From assembly GCA_038316335.1 (NCBI GenBank), contig JBBQAM010000001.1, positions 261,373 to 325,372 of the forward strand: DNA of 64,000 nucleotides, given 5' to 3'. Shown piece after piece: positions 8,907 to 19,193 of the stretch. The translations under genes and the position numbers were made by a program. The number at the start of each line of letters is the position of its first letter. The first letter of the stretch is position 1. Source of the DNA: JALHST01 sp038316335 (lineage in GTDB: Bacteria > Bacteroidota > Bacteroidia > Flavobacteriales > Flavobacteriaceae). A model generated the notes under the pieces. It had not been told where the DNA came from. It searched no databases and was given only the letters and a program-made list of their open reading frames with translations.

Positions 8907-10442
8907 ATGAACATGAAAAAGACACGAATAATTTTAATCAGCATGTTTGCCATTGGTCTTTCATCGTGCAGCAATCAACTGGACTTGCAACCCCTTGATC
9001 GCTTAACCACTGATACATTCTATAAAACGCGTGCGGATTTTGATGGTGCCGTATTCGCTTCGTATTCTTCGATTCAGGATTTTTATGGAACAAGTACCGA
9101 AAATCTTGGGGAATTTGGGGAGTTTTGGAAAATTTCACTCACAGTTACCGATGATGTGGCGGCAGATACGAACCAATCCGATCAAATATCGCAAGATGTT
9201 GATAACCTGCTTTTTAGGTCGAGTGATGTGCCGTTCGCAGCCGTTTACACACAGATTTATGAAGGAATCTATCGTGCCAATTTGGTGTTGGCGAATTTAG
9301 ATGGCGATAATGAATTGACCGCTGCCGATAAAACCGTACTCGGTGCAGAAGCCAAATTTCTTCGTGCCTGGTTCCATTTTCAAGCGATGAAACTGTTCGG
9401 CACGCCGCCATTGGCACTAGAAATCGTAGAAGGAATCAATAATCAGGCAAAACCAAATGCCACCACAGATGAACTTTATGCCGCGATACTTGGCGATTTT
9501 GCTGATGCTGCTGCTGGCCTTCCGGCATCTTGGGATAGCAGTAATACGGGCAGGGCTACTTCATGGGCTGCCAAATCATATATTGGAAAAGTAAATGTTT
9601 GGAAAAAGGATTGGGCAACGGCAATTGCCACCTTCCAGGATGTGGTAGACAATGGTCCTTATTCCCTGGTACCTGATTATGAGCAGGTTTTTGCCTATAA
9701 CAACGAAAACAACTCTGAATCTATTTTTGAAGTGCAATACGGCGGTCCTTTTTCAGATGATAACCTGTGGGTTTTTGATGATACCCACTCCGAAGACTTT
9801 AAGGCTTCCCAAGGTACCGGTAGAGGTTGGTTTTGGGATGCAGCCAATGGGGCACCAGGTGGAAAATTAGGGTTTTGGGCTCCTACTCAAGATTTAGTGG
9901 ACGCTTTTGAGCCCGGTGATCTTAGGACTAAAACTATTTTCTACCAAGCTGGCGACACGTACTATTCATTTGACGGAACGCGGTACGAACTACCCTATGA
10001 TGACACATGGTCTACGACTAGTTTTACACTTAAGAAGTATCGTGGCTCTGTCAATGCCGTATCGGGAAATAGTTCTCCAAATGGTCAGGCAGATTACAAC
10101 AACGAACGTTGGTTCCGATTTGCCGAACTAAAACTTCTCTACGCGGAAGCTTTGATTGAAGGAGGCGGAGATTTATCAATTGCCGAACAACAGATCAATG
10201 ATATTCGCAATCGCGCTGGATTGCCTAATTTATTGCCTGGATCCGATTTGACGCAAGCAATGAGACAGGAAAAGAGGGTCGAGTTGGCATTAGAGCCACA
10301 CCGTTGGTTTGATATCGTGCGCTGGGGAATTGGTTCTCAAGTTTTTGGTGCGGCATGGAATGACAAGGATGTTGTATTCCCTTTCCCATTATCTGAGATT
10401 GATCGTTCTGGTGGGCTGTTGAAACAAAACGATGGTTACTAG
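8907..10442 (+). CDS. SusD/RagB-family surface nutrient-binding lipoprotein
   Basis: A 511-residue lipoprotein with signal peptide and lipobox GLSSC (Cys21), followed by the characteristic SusD N-terminus LDLQPLDRLTTDTFYKT. The TPR-like core (AKFLRAWFHFQAMKLFG, AAKSYIGKVNVWKKDW) and the conserved C-terminal block RFAELKLLYAEALIEGGG, INDIRNRAGL and RQEKRVELALEPHRWFDIVRWG are present. It forms the lid of the SusC transporter and binds the substrate at the cell surface. The operon continues downstream through two hairpins into two FG-GAP proteins. Confidence 0.95.
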   Translation: MNMKKTRIILISMFAIGLSSCSNQLDLQPLDRLTTDTFYKTRADFDGAVFASYSSIQDFYGTSTENLGEFGEFWKISLTVTDDVAADTNQSDQISQDVDNLLFRSSDVPFAAVYTQIYEGIYRANLVLANLDGDNELTAADKTVLGAEAKFLRAWFHFQAMKLFGTPPLALEIVEGINNQAKPNATTDELYAAILGDFADAAAGLPASWDSSNTGRATSWAAKSYIGKVNVWKKDWATAIATFQDVVDNGPYSLVPDYEQVFAYNNENNSESIFEVQYGGPFSDDNLWVFDDTHSEDFKASQGTGRGWFWDAANGAPGGKLGFWAPTQDLVDAFEPGDLRTKTIFYQAGDTYYSFDGTRYELPYDDTWSTTSFTLKKYRGSVNAVSGNSSPNGQADYNNERWFRFAELKLLYAEALIEGGGDLSIAEQQINDIRNRAGLPNLLPGSDLTQAMRQEKRVELALEPHRWFDIVRWGIGSQVFGAAWNDKDVVFPFPLSEIDRSGGLLKQNDGY

Positions 10443-10447
10443 AAATG

Positions 10448-10524
10448 TTTAACGTTTAAAATAACGTTAAATTAGTTTGAGTTAGTTTATTTGGGAATCC
10501 AATCTATTAAATTTAGGTTGGATT
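10448..10524 (+). terminator. Two stem-loops between susD and the first FG-GAP gene
   Basis: The first hairpin has perfect 9-bp arms TTTAACGTT (10448-10456) and AACGTTAAA (10463-10471) around a 6-base loop. The second pairs AATCCAA (10496-10502) with TTGGATT (10518-10524) and is followed by a T-rich run. They could act as partial terminators or processing sites that lower expression of the giant downstream genes relative to susCD; such attenuation is common in sus-type operons. Confidence 0.5.
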
Positions 10525-10552
10525 TCTAATTTTAAGTTCCCATATACACTTT

Positions 10553-13500
10553 ATGACTTATAAATTCAAAGTAAAACAGTGGTATTTTTTTAGTTTTATA
10601 GGTTTGCTATTAATTTTTAGTTCCTGTCACCAAAGTAAAACTTCCCTATTTAAAGAGCTCTCCCCTAAAGAGACCGGCATACAATTCAATAATGCCTTGG
10701 TTTTAGGTGGTGACCCTTCTGTTCTTGAATTTGAATATATGTATAATGGTGCCGGGGTAGCCATCGCGGATTTTGATTTGGATGGCCTTCAAGATATTTA
10801 TTTTACTGGTAACATGGTCAGTAATCGTTTATATCGCAATTTAGGGGGGTTTAAATTTGAAGACCTTACAGAGTCGGCCAATGTGGGTTCGGCAAAATGG
10901 TCAAACGGAGTCGCAATCGTGGACATTAATCAAGATGGCTATCCAGACATCTATGTGTGCCGAGGCGGTCCCAGGGGATCAATCGGTGCGGATCGAGCCA
11001 ATTTGCTTTTTATCAATAACGGGTTAAAAGGGGGAACCCTTAGCTTTACGGAAGAAGCTTCCTCATGGGGCCTCGCTGACGAAGGATACTCGGTTCAAGC
11101 GGCCTTTTTTGATTATGACCGGGATGGAGATCTTGATATGTATCTGCTTAGCAACGCGCTCGTAGATTTTAATCGCAATACTTCAAGACCTAAAGATCGC
11201 ACAGGGAAAGCACCTTCCGCCGACAAACTATTTCGAAATAATGGAGATCAAACTTATACGGATGTCTCTGCTTCTTCAGGTATTTTAATTGAAGGGTTTG
11301 GTCTAGGGGTCGAAATATGCGATTTGAACAAAGATGGATGGCCCGATGTATATGTATCAAACGATTTTCTAACTGATGACCTTCTATATATTAACCAAAA
11401 AGACGGCAATTTCTTAAATGAGAATGCCTCGTATTTTAGACATCTTACTTTTAATGGGATGGGCAACGATATAGCCGATGTGAACAATGACGGCAATATG
11501 GATGTTGTGGTATTAGATATGTTGCCTCCCGACAATAAAAGATGGAAACTGACCATGATGGGCAATAATTATGACGAGTTCCAAACAGGCCAATCCTATG
11601 GGTATCAACCACAATATATTCGAAATACACTTCAATTGAACAACGGTAACGGTTCATTTAGCGAAGTAGGCCAGATTGCTGGGATTTCAGCCACTGAATG
11701 GAGTTGGAGTGCCCTTTTTGCTGATTTTGATCAGGATGGTGCCAACGATTTATGCATAACCAACGGATATCGGCAAGATATTACCAACCTCGATTTTATG
11801 GTGTATGGAAATCAGATATTGGCTATGGGCACAGAAGCGGCCAACAGGCAACAGCGCTTAGACGAACTCAATAAATTGCCAGGTATAAAATTGCCTAATT
11901 TCTTTTACCATAATCAGGGTAACTTAACTTTTAAAGATGAATCCGAAGCAGTAGGATTTACAAAACCCACCTATTCAAATGGCATGGCCTACGCCGATTT
12001 TGATAATGATGGTGATCTTGATCTGGTTATAAATAACATAGATGATCCCGCACTTATTTATAAAAATCAAACCAAATTAACCGATGACAACCATTTTTTG
12101 AAAGTAAAATTTCAAGGAGAAGCTCCTAATCTCGAGGGTTTTGGGAGTGAAGTGGTACTCTATTATCAAAATCAAATTCAAAAGCAGTATTTTTCACCGT
12201 ATCGCGGGTACTTGTCTACCGTGGAGCAAACACTTCATTTTGGCCTGGGTAAGGTCACAAAACTTGACAGTATCGTAGTTACTTGGCCTGATCGATCTGA
12301 ACAAGTATTAAAAAACATACCTGTAAATCAAGAGCTGATAGTTCGCCAAAAAGATGCTAAAGAATCGATAAAAAAAACGGTTCCGGCTTCAACACCCACC
12401 CTTTTTCATAAGACTGATAGCTTGGTTACTTTTGTGCATCACGAAGATGATTTCGTAGATTTTAAAGTGCAAGCACTTCTTCCACATATGCATTCCCGAA
12501 ATGGTCCCGGCCTTTCAGTAGGGGATATAAATAATGATTCTAGGGAAGATTTTTACGTGGGTGGGGCAACTGGTCAATCGGGGGCCCTAATGGTACAGCA
12601 AGCCAATGGTACGTTTAAAAGCGAGCCTTTTCCGAAAAACGAAAGCGATGATATGGGCGCCTTGTTCTTTGATGCCGACAATGATGGTGACCAAGATCTT
12701 TATATCGTAAGCGGAGGCGCGTCACGTCCTGTAGGAGATGTTTCTTATCAAGATCGATTTTATCAAAATGATGGTACGGGTTCTTTTCAAAAATTGAATG
12801 CGCTGCCCGATTTTCCGGTTAGCGGATCCGTTGTAGCAGCTTCTGACTATGATAAAGACGGGGATTTAGACTTGTTTGTCGGGGGTAGGGTACGCCCTGG
12901 GGAATACCCCATGCCGCCGGCCAGTCTGCTGATGCTCAATAAAAGCACCCCAGGGAGTATAAAATTTGAGAAAGACCCTCAGCCCATAACCGACACTTTT
13001 GCCCAATTGGGTATGGTGACAGGAGCTATATGGACCGACTTTAACAATGACACATGGCCCGATTTGATTGTCGTAGGCGAATTTATGCCCATTCGATTTT
13101 TTCAGAATAGCAACGGAAAACTCAATGAAGTTACGCAGGAAACGGGTTTAGACCATACCAACGGCTGGTGGAATAGTATTACCTCAGGAGATTTTGATAA
13201 TGACGGGGACACCGACTATATTTTAGGAAATCTCGGATTGAATAGCCGATACAAAGCAAGTATTGCCGAGCCCCTGTGCATTTATGCCAAGGATTATGAT
13301 AAAAATGGTCAAATAGACCCGGTGATGTGTTATTACGTTGATGGCGTAAACTATGTCGCCCATTCTAGAAATGATCTAATCAAACAGATCAATGCCATGC
13401 GAGGAAGGTTCCGGACCTATTCGGATTATGCCAATGCAACCTTTGCTGAATCCTTTTTAAAGGAAGAACTCACCGATGCCTATGTCGTAAAGAGTGAGAC

Positions 13501-14071
13501 GTTTGCAAGTAGCTATCTAGAAAATCTAGGTTCCGGAAAATTCAAGATTTCCGAGCTTCCTAGAATTGCACAGATAGCACCAATTTATGGGACTATGGTT
13601 GGCGATTTTAATGGGGATACTAATTTGGATATCCTGGCCGTAGGCAATTTTTACAGTGGAGAAGTTTTCTCAGGGAGATACGATGCTTCCATCGGATGGT
13701 TATTAGCTGGTGATGGAAAAGGCGGATTCTCGCCCATCGATGTTTCTAAAAGCGGATTTTTTGTTAAAGGGGATGCCAAGAGCATGGTAAACGTTTTTGC
13801 GGATACCCAAGAACTTACAATTGTAGGCATTAATAATGATAGTCTTAAAACCTTTTCGCGTCCGGTTCGGCAAAATACCTACTTGCCCCGGCAGAATGAG
13901 GTTTCGGCGATGATACAATTCAAAGATGGAAGACATCAGAAAATAGATTTCCATTACGGATCTGGGTATCTGTCCCAGCCAAGTAGAAGATTTTATATTC
14001 CCGCTGGGGCCATTTCGGTCAAAGTGATGGATGATACTGGTAAAGAAACCGAAATTCTACCCCTACCATGA
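10553..14071 (+). CDS. Giant FG-GAP/VCBS-repeat lipoprotein with ASPIC/UnbV domain (first of tandem pair)
   Basis: A 1172-residue exported protein with a lipobox-like FSSCHQ near residue 25. It contains two runs of FG-GAP beta-propeller repeats whose blades carry Asp-rich calcium-type loops (ADFDLDGLQDIYF, VDINQDGYPDIYV, FDYDRDGDLDMYL). Between the runs, at about residues 512-600, sits an ASPIC/UnbV domain (LEGFGSEVVLYY, YLSTVEQTLHFGLG, VVTWPDRSEQVL). The second half restarts with LLPHMHSRNGPGLSVGDIN and more blades. Such proteins are common next to SusCD pairs; their biochemical role is unknown, with surface ligand binding or adhesion as the usual guess. Its stop overlaps the start of the paralogous next gene by 4 bp. 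Confidence 0.9.
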   Translation: MTYKFKVKQWYFFSFIGLLLIFSSCHQSKTSLFKELSPKETGIQFNNALVLGGDPSVLEFEYMYNGAGVAIADFDLDGLQDIYFTGNMVSNRLYRNLGGFKFEDLTESANVGSAKWSNGVAIVDINQDGYPDIYVCRGGPRGSIGADRANLLFINNGLKGGTLSFTEEASSWGLADEGYSVQAAFFDYDRDGDLDMYLLSNALVDFNRNTSRPKDRTGKAPSADKLFRNNGDQTYTDVSASSGILIEGFGLGVEICDLNKDGWPDVYVSNDFLTDDLLYINQKDGNFLNENASYFRHLTFNGMGNDIADVNNDGNMDVVVLDMLPPDNKRWKLTMMGNNYDEFQTGQSYGYQPQYIRNTLQLNNGNGSFSEVGQIAGISATEWSWSALFADFDQDGANDLCITNGYRQDITNLDFMVYGNQILAMGTEAANRQQRLDELNKLPGIKLPNFFYHNQGNLTFKDESEAVGFTKPTYSNGMAYADFDNDGDLDLVINNIDDPALIYKNQTKLTDDNHFLKVKFQGEAPNLEGFGSEVVLYYQNQIQKQYFSPYRGYLSTVEQTLHFGLGKVTKLDSIVVTWPDRSEQVLKNIPVNQELIVRQKDAKESIKKTVPASTPTLFHKTDSLVTFVHHEDDFVDFKVQALLPHMHSRNGPGLSVGDINNDSREDFYVGGATGQSGALMVQQANGTFKSEPFPKNESDDMGALFFDADNDGDQDLYIVSGGASRPVGDVSYQDRFYQNDGTGSFQKLNALPDFPVSGSVVAASDYDKDGDLDLFVGGRVRPGEYPMPPASLLMLNKSTPGSIKFEKDPQPITDTFAQLGMVTGAIWTDFNNDTWPDLIVVGEFMPIRFFQNSNGKLNEVTQETGLDHTNGWWNSITSGDFDNDGDTDYILGNLGLNSRYKASIAEPLCIYAKDYDKNGQIDPVMCYYVDGVNYVAHSRNDLIKQINAMRGRFRTYSDYANATFAESFLKEELTDAYVVKSETFASSYLENLGSGKFKISELPRIAQIAPIYGTMVGDFNGDTNLDILAVGNFYSGEVFSGRYDASIGWLLAGDGKGGFSPIDVSKSGFFVKGDAKSMVNVFADTQELTIVGINNDSLKTFSRPVRQNTYLPRQNEVSAMIQFKDGRHQKIDFHYGSGYLSQPSRRFYIPAGAISVKVMDDTGKETEILPLP

Positions 14072-17000
14072 CCCTGTCAAAAACATGCATTGTAATTTTT
14101 TGTGTAGTATTGTTTTCCTACTCATGTGGGCGAAATACGCCCACCCTATTCAAGTTGCTTGACGCAAATCGCACCGGAATTAATTTCGAGAATACCATCA
14201 AGGAAAACGACAGCGTAAACGTATTCAGGTTTATGAATATTTATACAGGTGCGGGGGTTGCCATAGGGGATATTGATAATGACGGCTTAGAGGATATTTA
14301 TTTCAGCGGCAATATGGTCTCGGGGAAGCTTTATCGCAATAAAGGAAATTTAAAATTTGAGGACATTACCGAAAAATCAGGCCTTTTAAATACGAAATGG
14401 GGCACCGGAGTGACCATGGTAGATATTAATCAAGATGGTCTTTTAGATATCTATGTCTGTGTTTCTGGTGGTGCCCAAGAATCAGAAAGGGCCAATTTGC
14501 TCTATATCAATAATGGCGACTTGACCTTTACTGAGAAAGCCGCTGAATATGGGCTTGCAGATACCAGACAAAGCATGCAGGCGGCCTTTTTTGATTATGA
14601 CAAGGATAATGATTTGGATATGTACTTATTGGTGAACCCCGCGGCTTATGAGTACAAGGTGAATGTAAGCACCCCTAGAATGCTCAACGGAGAATCTGTA
14701 AGCAATGATCGTCTCTATCGAAATGATGGGAACGGTAAATTTACCGATGTTTCAAAAGATGCCGGTATTATGGTGGAAGGCTATGGCCTTGGTATTGCAA
14801 TATCGGATATCAACAATGACTCCTGGCCGGATATTTACGTTTCCAACGATTTTATTGGTAACGACATCATGTATATCAATCAAAAAGACGGCACTTTTAA
14901 GGATGAGATAACTCAGCATGTCAAGCATACTTCGTATGCTGGAATGGGCAACGATGTTGCCGATATAGATAATAATGGAAAACCGGATATTTTGGTGCTC
15001 GATATGCGCCCTGAGGATAATAAACGTCAAAAATTGATAATCTCCTCAACAGGGTATGATCGCTTCCAAGCAATGCTGCAAGCAGGGTATAACCCCCAAT
15101 ACAGTAGAAATACCTTACAGATAAATCAAGGCCTCAATAAGTTTAGTGAAGTAGGGTTCTTATCTGGGATTAGCAGTACTGACTGGAGCTGGAGTCCGCT
15201 TTTGGCCGATTACGACAACGACGGACTTAAAGATCTATATATAACCAATGGCTTTTTAAGGGATCTTGGCAATCTAGATTACATTCATTATCAAAATATA
15301 TACGATACGCCCCTGGGGGATAAGGAGACGAAAATAAATCAAAAATTGGCATCCATCCAAAACCTGCCAAAAGCGCAATTGATAAATTATGCCTATCGCA
15401 ACAATGGGGACATGACCTTTGAAAAGGTGTCTAATAAATGGGGTATACGAGAAGCAAGCTGTTCTAATGGGGCCTCATACGCCGATCTTGACAATGATGG
15501 TGATTTGGATCTGGTAGTCAATAATGTGGACCAGCCTGCTTTTGTGTATGAAAATTTGAGCAACTTATCTAAAAAAAACAACTTCTTGCGCATAAAACTC
15601 CGCGGAAAGCCGGGAAATCTGGAGGGTATTGGGGCCCAAATAAAAATTTCATCTGGAGGTAAGAATCAATATGACCAGCACTTCTTAAGCCGAGGGTATG
15701 AGTCAAGTGTAGATCCGAACATCCATTTTGGTCTTGGCCCGAATACCGTAATTGACAGTGTCGAAATATGGTGGCCCGATGACACCTATCAACTTATTGA
15801 ACATCAAGTTTCCAATCAAATTTTGGAGTTGAAACAATCTGATGCTAAATTTCAAAAAAACAAAGGAATCCTTGCCCACAAAAGTCAATGGGTATCAGAT
15901 GTTACCGATAGTGTAGGCGCAAACTTTAAGCATACCGAAGATAATATGGTAGATTTTAAATTACAGCCCATATTGCCCCATATGCACTCCCGAAATGGCC
16001 CGGGTATTGCGGTGGCCGATGTGAATTCAGATGGCCTTGAAGATTTCTACATTGGTGGGGCGGCCAACCAATCAGGAAGCCTATTCTTCCAAAAACCAGA
16101 TGGTACCTTTGAGTCTAGAGAACTTGGGATGGATGCCCAATTTGAAGATATGGGAAGTTTGTTTTTCGATGCAAATGGAGATGAACATCCTGATTTATAT
16201 GTGGTAAGTGGGGGCGTGTTGCCAACATCAAACAGCAATAATTACCAAGATCGATTGTATTTAAACGACGGGAAAGGGAATTTCACAAAATCAGCGCTAT
16301 TGCCCGAGATTATGGCGAGTGGTTCATGTGTTACGGCAATCGATTTTGATAAAGATGGGGACTTGGACCTTTTTATTGGGGGCCGTGTTGATCCGGGAAA
16401 ATACCCAATGCCAGCCAAAAGCTACCTGTTGGAGAACGAATATGATGCAAATACCGGGAAAACCAAGTTTATTGATATCAGTAATAAGATAAAAGATTGG
16501 GAATTATTAACCATGGTCACGGCTGCGTTATGGACCGATTACGACAATGATGGCTGGACCGATCTTATCGCCGTCGGCGAATTCATGCCAATTACTTTTT
16601 TTCACAATGATCATGGGAAACTCGTCCTAGCCACTGATAAAACAGGTCTCACTAAAACAGAAGGATGGTGGAACAGCATCGTTGGGGGAGATTTTGATCA
16701 GGACGGGGATACAGATTATATTTTAGGAAATCTAGGCCTAAATTCAAAATTTAAGGCCACAACAGAGGAACCGCTATGTATTTACGCCAGTGATTTCAAT
16801 AAAGATGGTCAAATCGATCCCGTAATGTGTTATTTTATTGATGGTGAGAACCAATTGGCCCATTCAAGGGATGAAATCATCGGACAAATAAATGCCATGA
16901 GAAGCCGGTTTCAAACGTATGAGTCGTATGCGGAATCTACCTTTAAAAACTCCTTCTTGCCCGAGGAACTTGAAGCGGCCTATGTGGTAAAAAGTTATAA

Positions 17001-17592
17001 TTTTGCAAGTAGTTACCTTGAAAACCAAGGAAATGGGAAATTTGAACTTAGTTCCTTGCCATTAAATGTTCAGACGGCACCCGTTGAAGGTATGGTTGTT
17101 GATGATATTGATCAAGATGGAAATTTGGATGTACTGATTACGGGCAACTCCTATGCCACGGAAGCTTCCACTGGTAGATATGATGCTTTAACGGGTATTT
17201 TATTAAAAGGAAATGGTTCGGGTGGGTTTTTAAATGTTCCCTTGGAAAAAAGTGGTTTTATAAGTGATTTAGATGGAAGCGGTTTATCGATTCTTCGAGG
17301 GGCACATGGAAATTCCTATGTTTTATCCGCCAGTAATGATGGCCCATTAAAAGTATTTGCAACGCAACCTAGAGGCGATATGAATAGTATATATCAGGTA
17401 CCTCTCGATGTTCAATTTGCGGAAATAAAACGCAGTGATGGCAAAACATACAAATTGGAATTTTACAACGGTGCCGGCTACCTTTCCCAAAGCACAAGAA
17501 GCATCGTAATAGATGACCTGATTAATGAAATAAGAACGACAAATGTCACAGGAGTTACAAAAACCGTATATTCTCATGAAGCCCTCAATTAA
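14068..17592 (+). CDS. Giant FG-GAP/VCBS-repeat lipoprotein with ASPIC/UnbV domain (second of tandem pair)
   Basis: A 1174-residue paralog of the preceding protein with identical architecture: lipoprotein signal ending FSYSCGR, FG-GAP blades (VAIGDIDNDGLEDIYF), ASPIC/UnbV domain at about residues 496-593 (NLEGIGAQIKIS, DPNIHFGLG, IWWPDDTYQLI), then a second propeller starting ILPHMHSRNGPGIAVADVN. Long blocks are shared with its neighbour (GWWNSI, DYILGNLGLNS, INAMR-RF), showing a tandem duplication that has since diverged. The ATGA overlap with the upstream stop implies coupled translation. The next gene overlaps its 3' end by 17 bp. The function is unknown beyond cell-surface or periplasmic location. 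Confidence 0.9.
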   Translation: MTLSKTCIVIFCVVLFSYSCGRNTPTLFKLLDANRTGINFENTIKENDSVNVFRFMNIYTGAGVAIGDIDNDGLEDIYFSGNMVSGKLYRNKGNLKFEDITEKSGLLNTKWGTGVTMVDINQDGLLDIYVCVSGGAQESERANLLYINNGDLTFTEKAAEYGLADTRQSMQAAFFDYDKDNDLDMYLLVNPAAYEYKVNVSTPRMLNGESVSNDRLYRNDGNGKFTDVSKDAGIMVEGYGLGIAISDINNDSWPDIYVSNDFIGNDIMYINQKDGTFKDEITQHVKHTSYAGMGNDVADIDNNGKPDILVLDMRPEDNKRQKLIISSTGYDRFQAMLQAGYNPQYSRNTLQINQGLNKFSEVGFLSGISSTDWSWSPLLADYDNDGLKDLYITNGFLRDLGNLDYIHYQNIYDTPLGDKETKINQKLASIQNLPKAQLINYAYRNNGDMTFEKVSNKWGIREASCSNGASYADLDNDGDLDLVVNNVDQPAFVYENLSNLSKKNNFLRIKLRGKPGNLEGIGAQIKISSGGKNQYDQHFLSRGYESSVDPNIHFGLGPNTVIDSVEIWWPDDTYQLIEHQVSNQILELKQSDAKFQKNKGILAHKSQWVSDVTDSVGANFKHTEDNMVDFKLQPILPHMHSRNGPGIAVADVNSDGLEDFYIGGAANQSGSLFFQKPDGTFESRELGMDAQFEDMGSLFFDANGDEHPDLYVVSGGVLPTSNSNNYQDRLYLNDGKGNFTKSALLPEIMASGSCVTAIDFDKDGDLDLFIGGRVDPGKYPMPAKSYLLENEYDANTGKTKFIDISNKIKDWELLTMVTAALWTDYDNDGWTDLIAVGEFMPITFFHNDHGKLVLATDKTGLTKTEGWWNSIVGGDFDQDGDTDYILGNLGLNSKFKATTEEPLCIYASDFNKDGQIDPVMCYFIDGENQLAHSRDEIIGQINAMRSRFQTYESYAESTFKNSFLPEELEAAYVVKSYNFASSYLENQGNGKFELSSLPLNVQTAPVEGMVVDDIDQDGNLDVLITGNSYATEASTGRYDALTGILLKGNGSGGFLNVPLEKSGFISDLDGSGLSILRGAHGNSYVLSASNDGPLKVFATQPRGDMNSIYQVPLDVQFAEIKRSDGKTYKLEFYNGAGYLSQSTRSIVIDDLINEIRTTNVTGVTKTVYSHEALN

Positions 17593-18901
17593 ATTATATA
17601 GCATCTTTTGTTTCGTCATTTTAGGATGCGCACCGCAGTACGATCAACAAAAAATAGATGCCTATTTTAAAGATGCTTTACCACAATTCAACCGTCAGCT
17701 GACCGATGTGATTGTCGCGGACATTTTTACACCTCCCGTTGCGAGTCGTATCTATGCCTATTCAAATATAGCCGCCTACGAAGGTATCCGTTTTATGGAT
17801 TCAACAAACGTTTCACTGGTAGGGCAATTGAATGGTTTAAAGGCGCTTAGTTTTCCTGAAAAAAACAAAAAGTATTACTATCCTTTGGTATCATTGGTTG
17901 CTTTTACAGATGTGGCCGAGGCCTTGGTCTTTAACATGGAAAAAGTAGCGCAAATGAAAACGAAAATGCTCGAAGAAGTCCAGGACATCGGTATGGATGA
18001 AAACACCTATGAGAATTCCGTTTCATATGGCGATACCTTGGCTCGTCAAGTTTTATCATGGGCCTCCAAGGATGGGTATCTTAGACGTACGGCATTGCCC
18101 AGATATAGCGTGACCGATGATCCCGGAAGGTGGCGACCTACTCCCCCTGATTATATTGAAGCCATCGAACCCCATTGGAATACCATTCGTCCCTTCGTTC
18201 TTGATTCGGCTGCACAGTTTGACCCAGGGCTCCCCACGACCTTTGACCAATCGGAAGGATCCGAGTTCTATAAGGAGGCACAGGATGTTTATGAAACCGT
18301 AAAACAAATCGATTCTTCCAAATTTGAAATTGCAAAATTCTGGGATTGTAACCCAAACATTTCCCATACCAATGGGCATGTCATGTTTTTTAAACAACAA
18401 ATTTCACCCGGGGGTCATTGGATTCATATTACGGCCCAGGTATTGAAAGAGCAAAATGCAGATCCCGTAATGGCCGCTGAAACACTGTCATTGGTATCAA
18501 TAGGAATTGCAGATGGGTTTATTAGTGCCTGGGACCAAAAATACAAGAGCAACAACACGCGACCGGAGACGTATATAAATAAATATATTGATGCCGATTG
18601 GTCGCCGATTTTGCAAACACCTGCCTTCCCGGAACACACTTCAGCCCATAGTGTGGTTTCAAATGCCGCCGGTACCATATTGACCCACTTTTTTGGCGCG
18701 CATTATTCATTTATTGATGCTACGGAAGTGCCGTATGGCTTACCTACTAGAAACTTCAAATCTTTTATGGACGCCTCGCAAGAAGCTGCAATTAGTAGAT
18801 TGTATGGTGGAATTCATTTCAGACCGGCAATTGAAAAGGGATCCCAACAAGGTCATGCCATTGGTCAGTTTGTTTTGGAAAAATTGAAGATGCATAAATA
18901 A
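17576..18901 (+). CDS. Vanadium-dependent haloperoxidase/PAP2-family lipoprotein
   Basis: I chose the ATG at 17576 because it opens a clean lipoprotein signal (MKPSIKLYSIFCFVILGC, Cys18), giving 441 residues; a longer frame starts at 17543. The C-terminal half shows the vanadate/phosphate-binding pattern of the PAP2/haloperoxidase fold: KYKSNNTRP, PEHTSAHS and SRLYGGIHFRPAIEKG with the catalytic-type His in the last. The family includes true bromo/iodoperoxidases of marine flavobacteria and acid phosphatases; sequence alone does not separate these. It overlaps the FG-GAP gene by 17 bp and is the last gene of the susCD operon, matching a recurrent ASPIC/UnbV plus haloperoxidase pairing that I recall from flavobacterial loci. 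Confidence 0.85.
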   Translation: MKPSIKLYSIFCFVILGCAPQYDQQKIDAYFKDALPQFNRQLTDVIVADIFTPPVASRIYAYSNIAAYEGIRFMDSTNVSLVGQLNGLKALSFPEKNKKYYYPLVSLVAFTDVAEALVFNMEKVAQMKTKMLEEVQDIGMDENTYENSVSYGDTLARQVLSWASKDGYLRRTALPRYSVTDDPGRWRPTPPDYIEAIEPHWNTIRPFVLDSAAQFDPGLPTTFDQSEGSEFYKEAQDVYETVKQIDSSKFEIAKFWDCNPNISHTNGHVMFFKQQISPGGHWIHITAQVLKEQNADPVMAAETLSLVSIGIADGFISAWDQKYKSNNTRPETYINKYIDADWSPILQTPAFPEHTSAHSVVSNAAGTILTHFFGAHYSFIDATEVPYGLPTRNFKSFMDASQEAAISRLYGGIHFRPAIEKGSQQGHAIGQFVLEKLKMHK

Positions 18902-19193
18902 GTTTGTAATCCTAGATTAAGATCCTACATCAAATCACTTTTCGAAGGAGGCCAACATAATTATTGGTTGGCAACGCATTGAAATATGAGGTTTTAGTGC
19001 CTTGGTTCGAGCTTAAGTAACGTATCTATTGATAAGATAAGCCACTGGTAATCACGGGTTTTTTCGTAAGAAAAACTTGGGAAGGAAGTGAAGCCATATT
19101 ACAGTGTAAAGGCAACCATCCATATTGCGGTTAATTTTTTAGCGAGTCCAATGGTTTGATTTGTTGACCGTAACCGGGTACTTCAAACAATTT

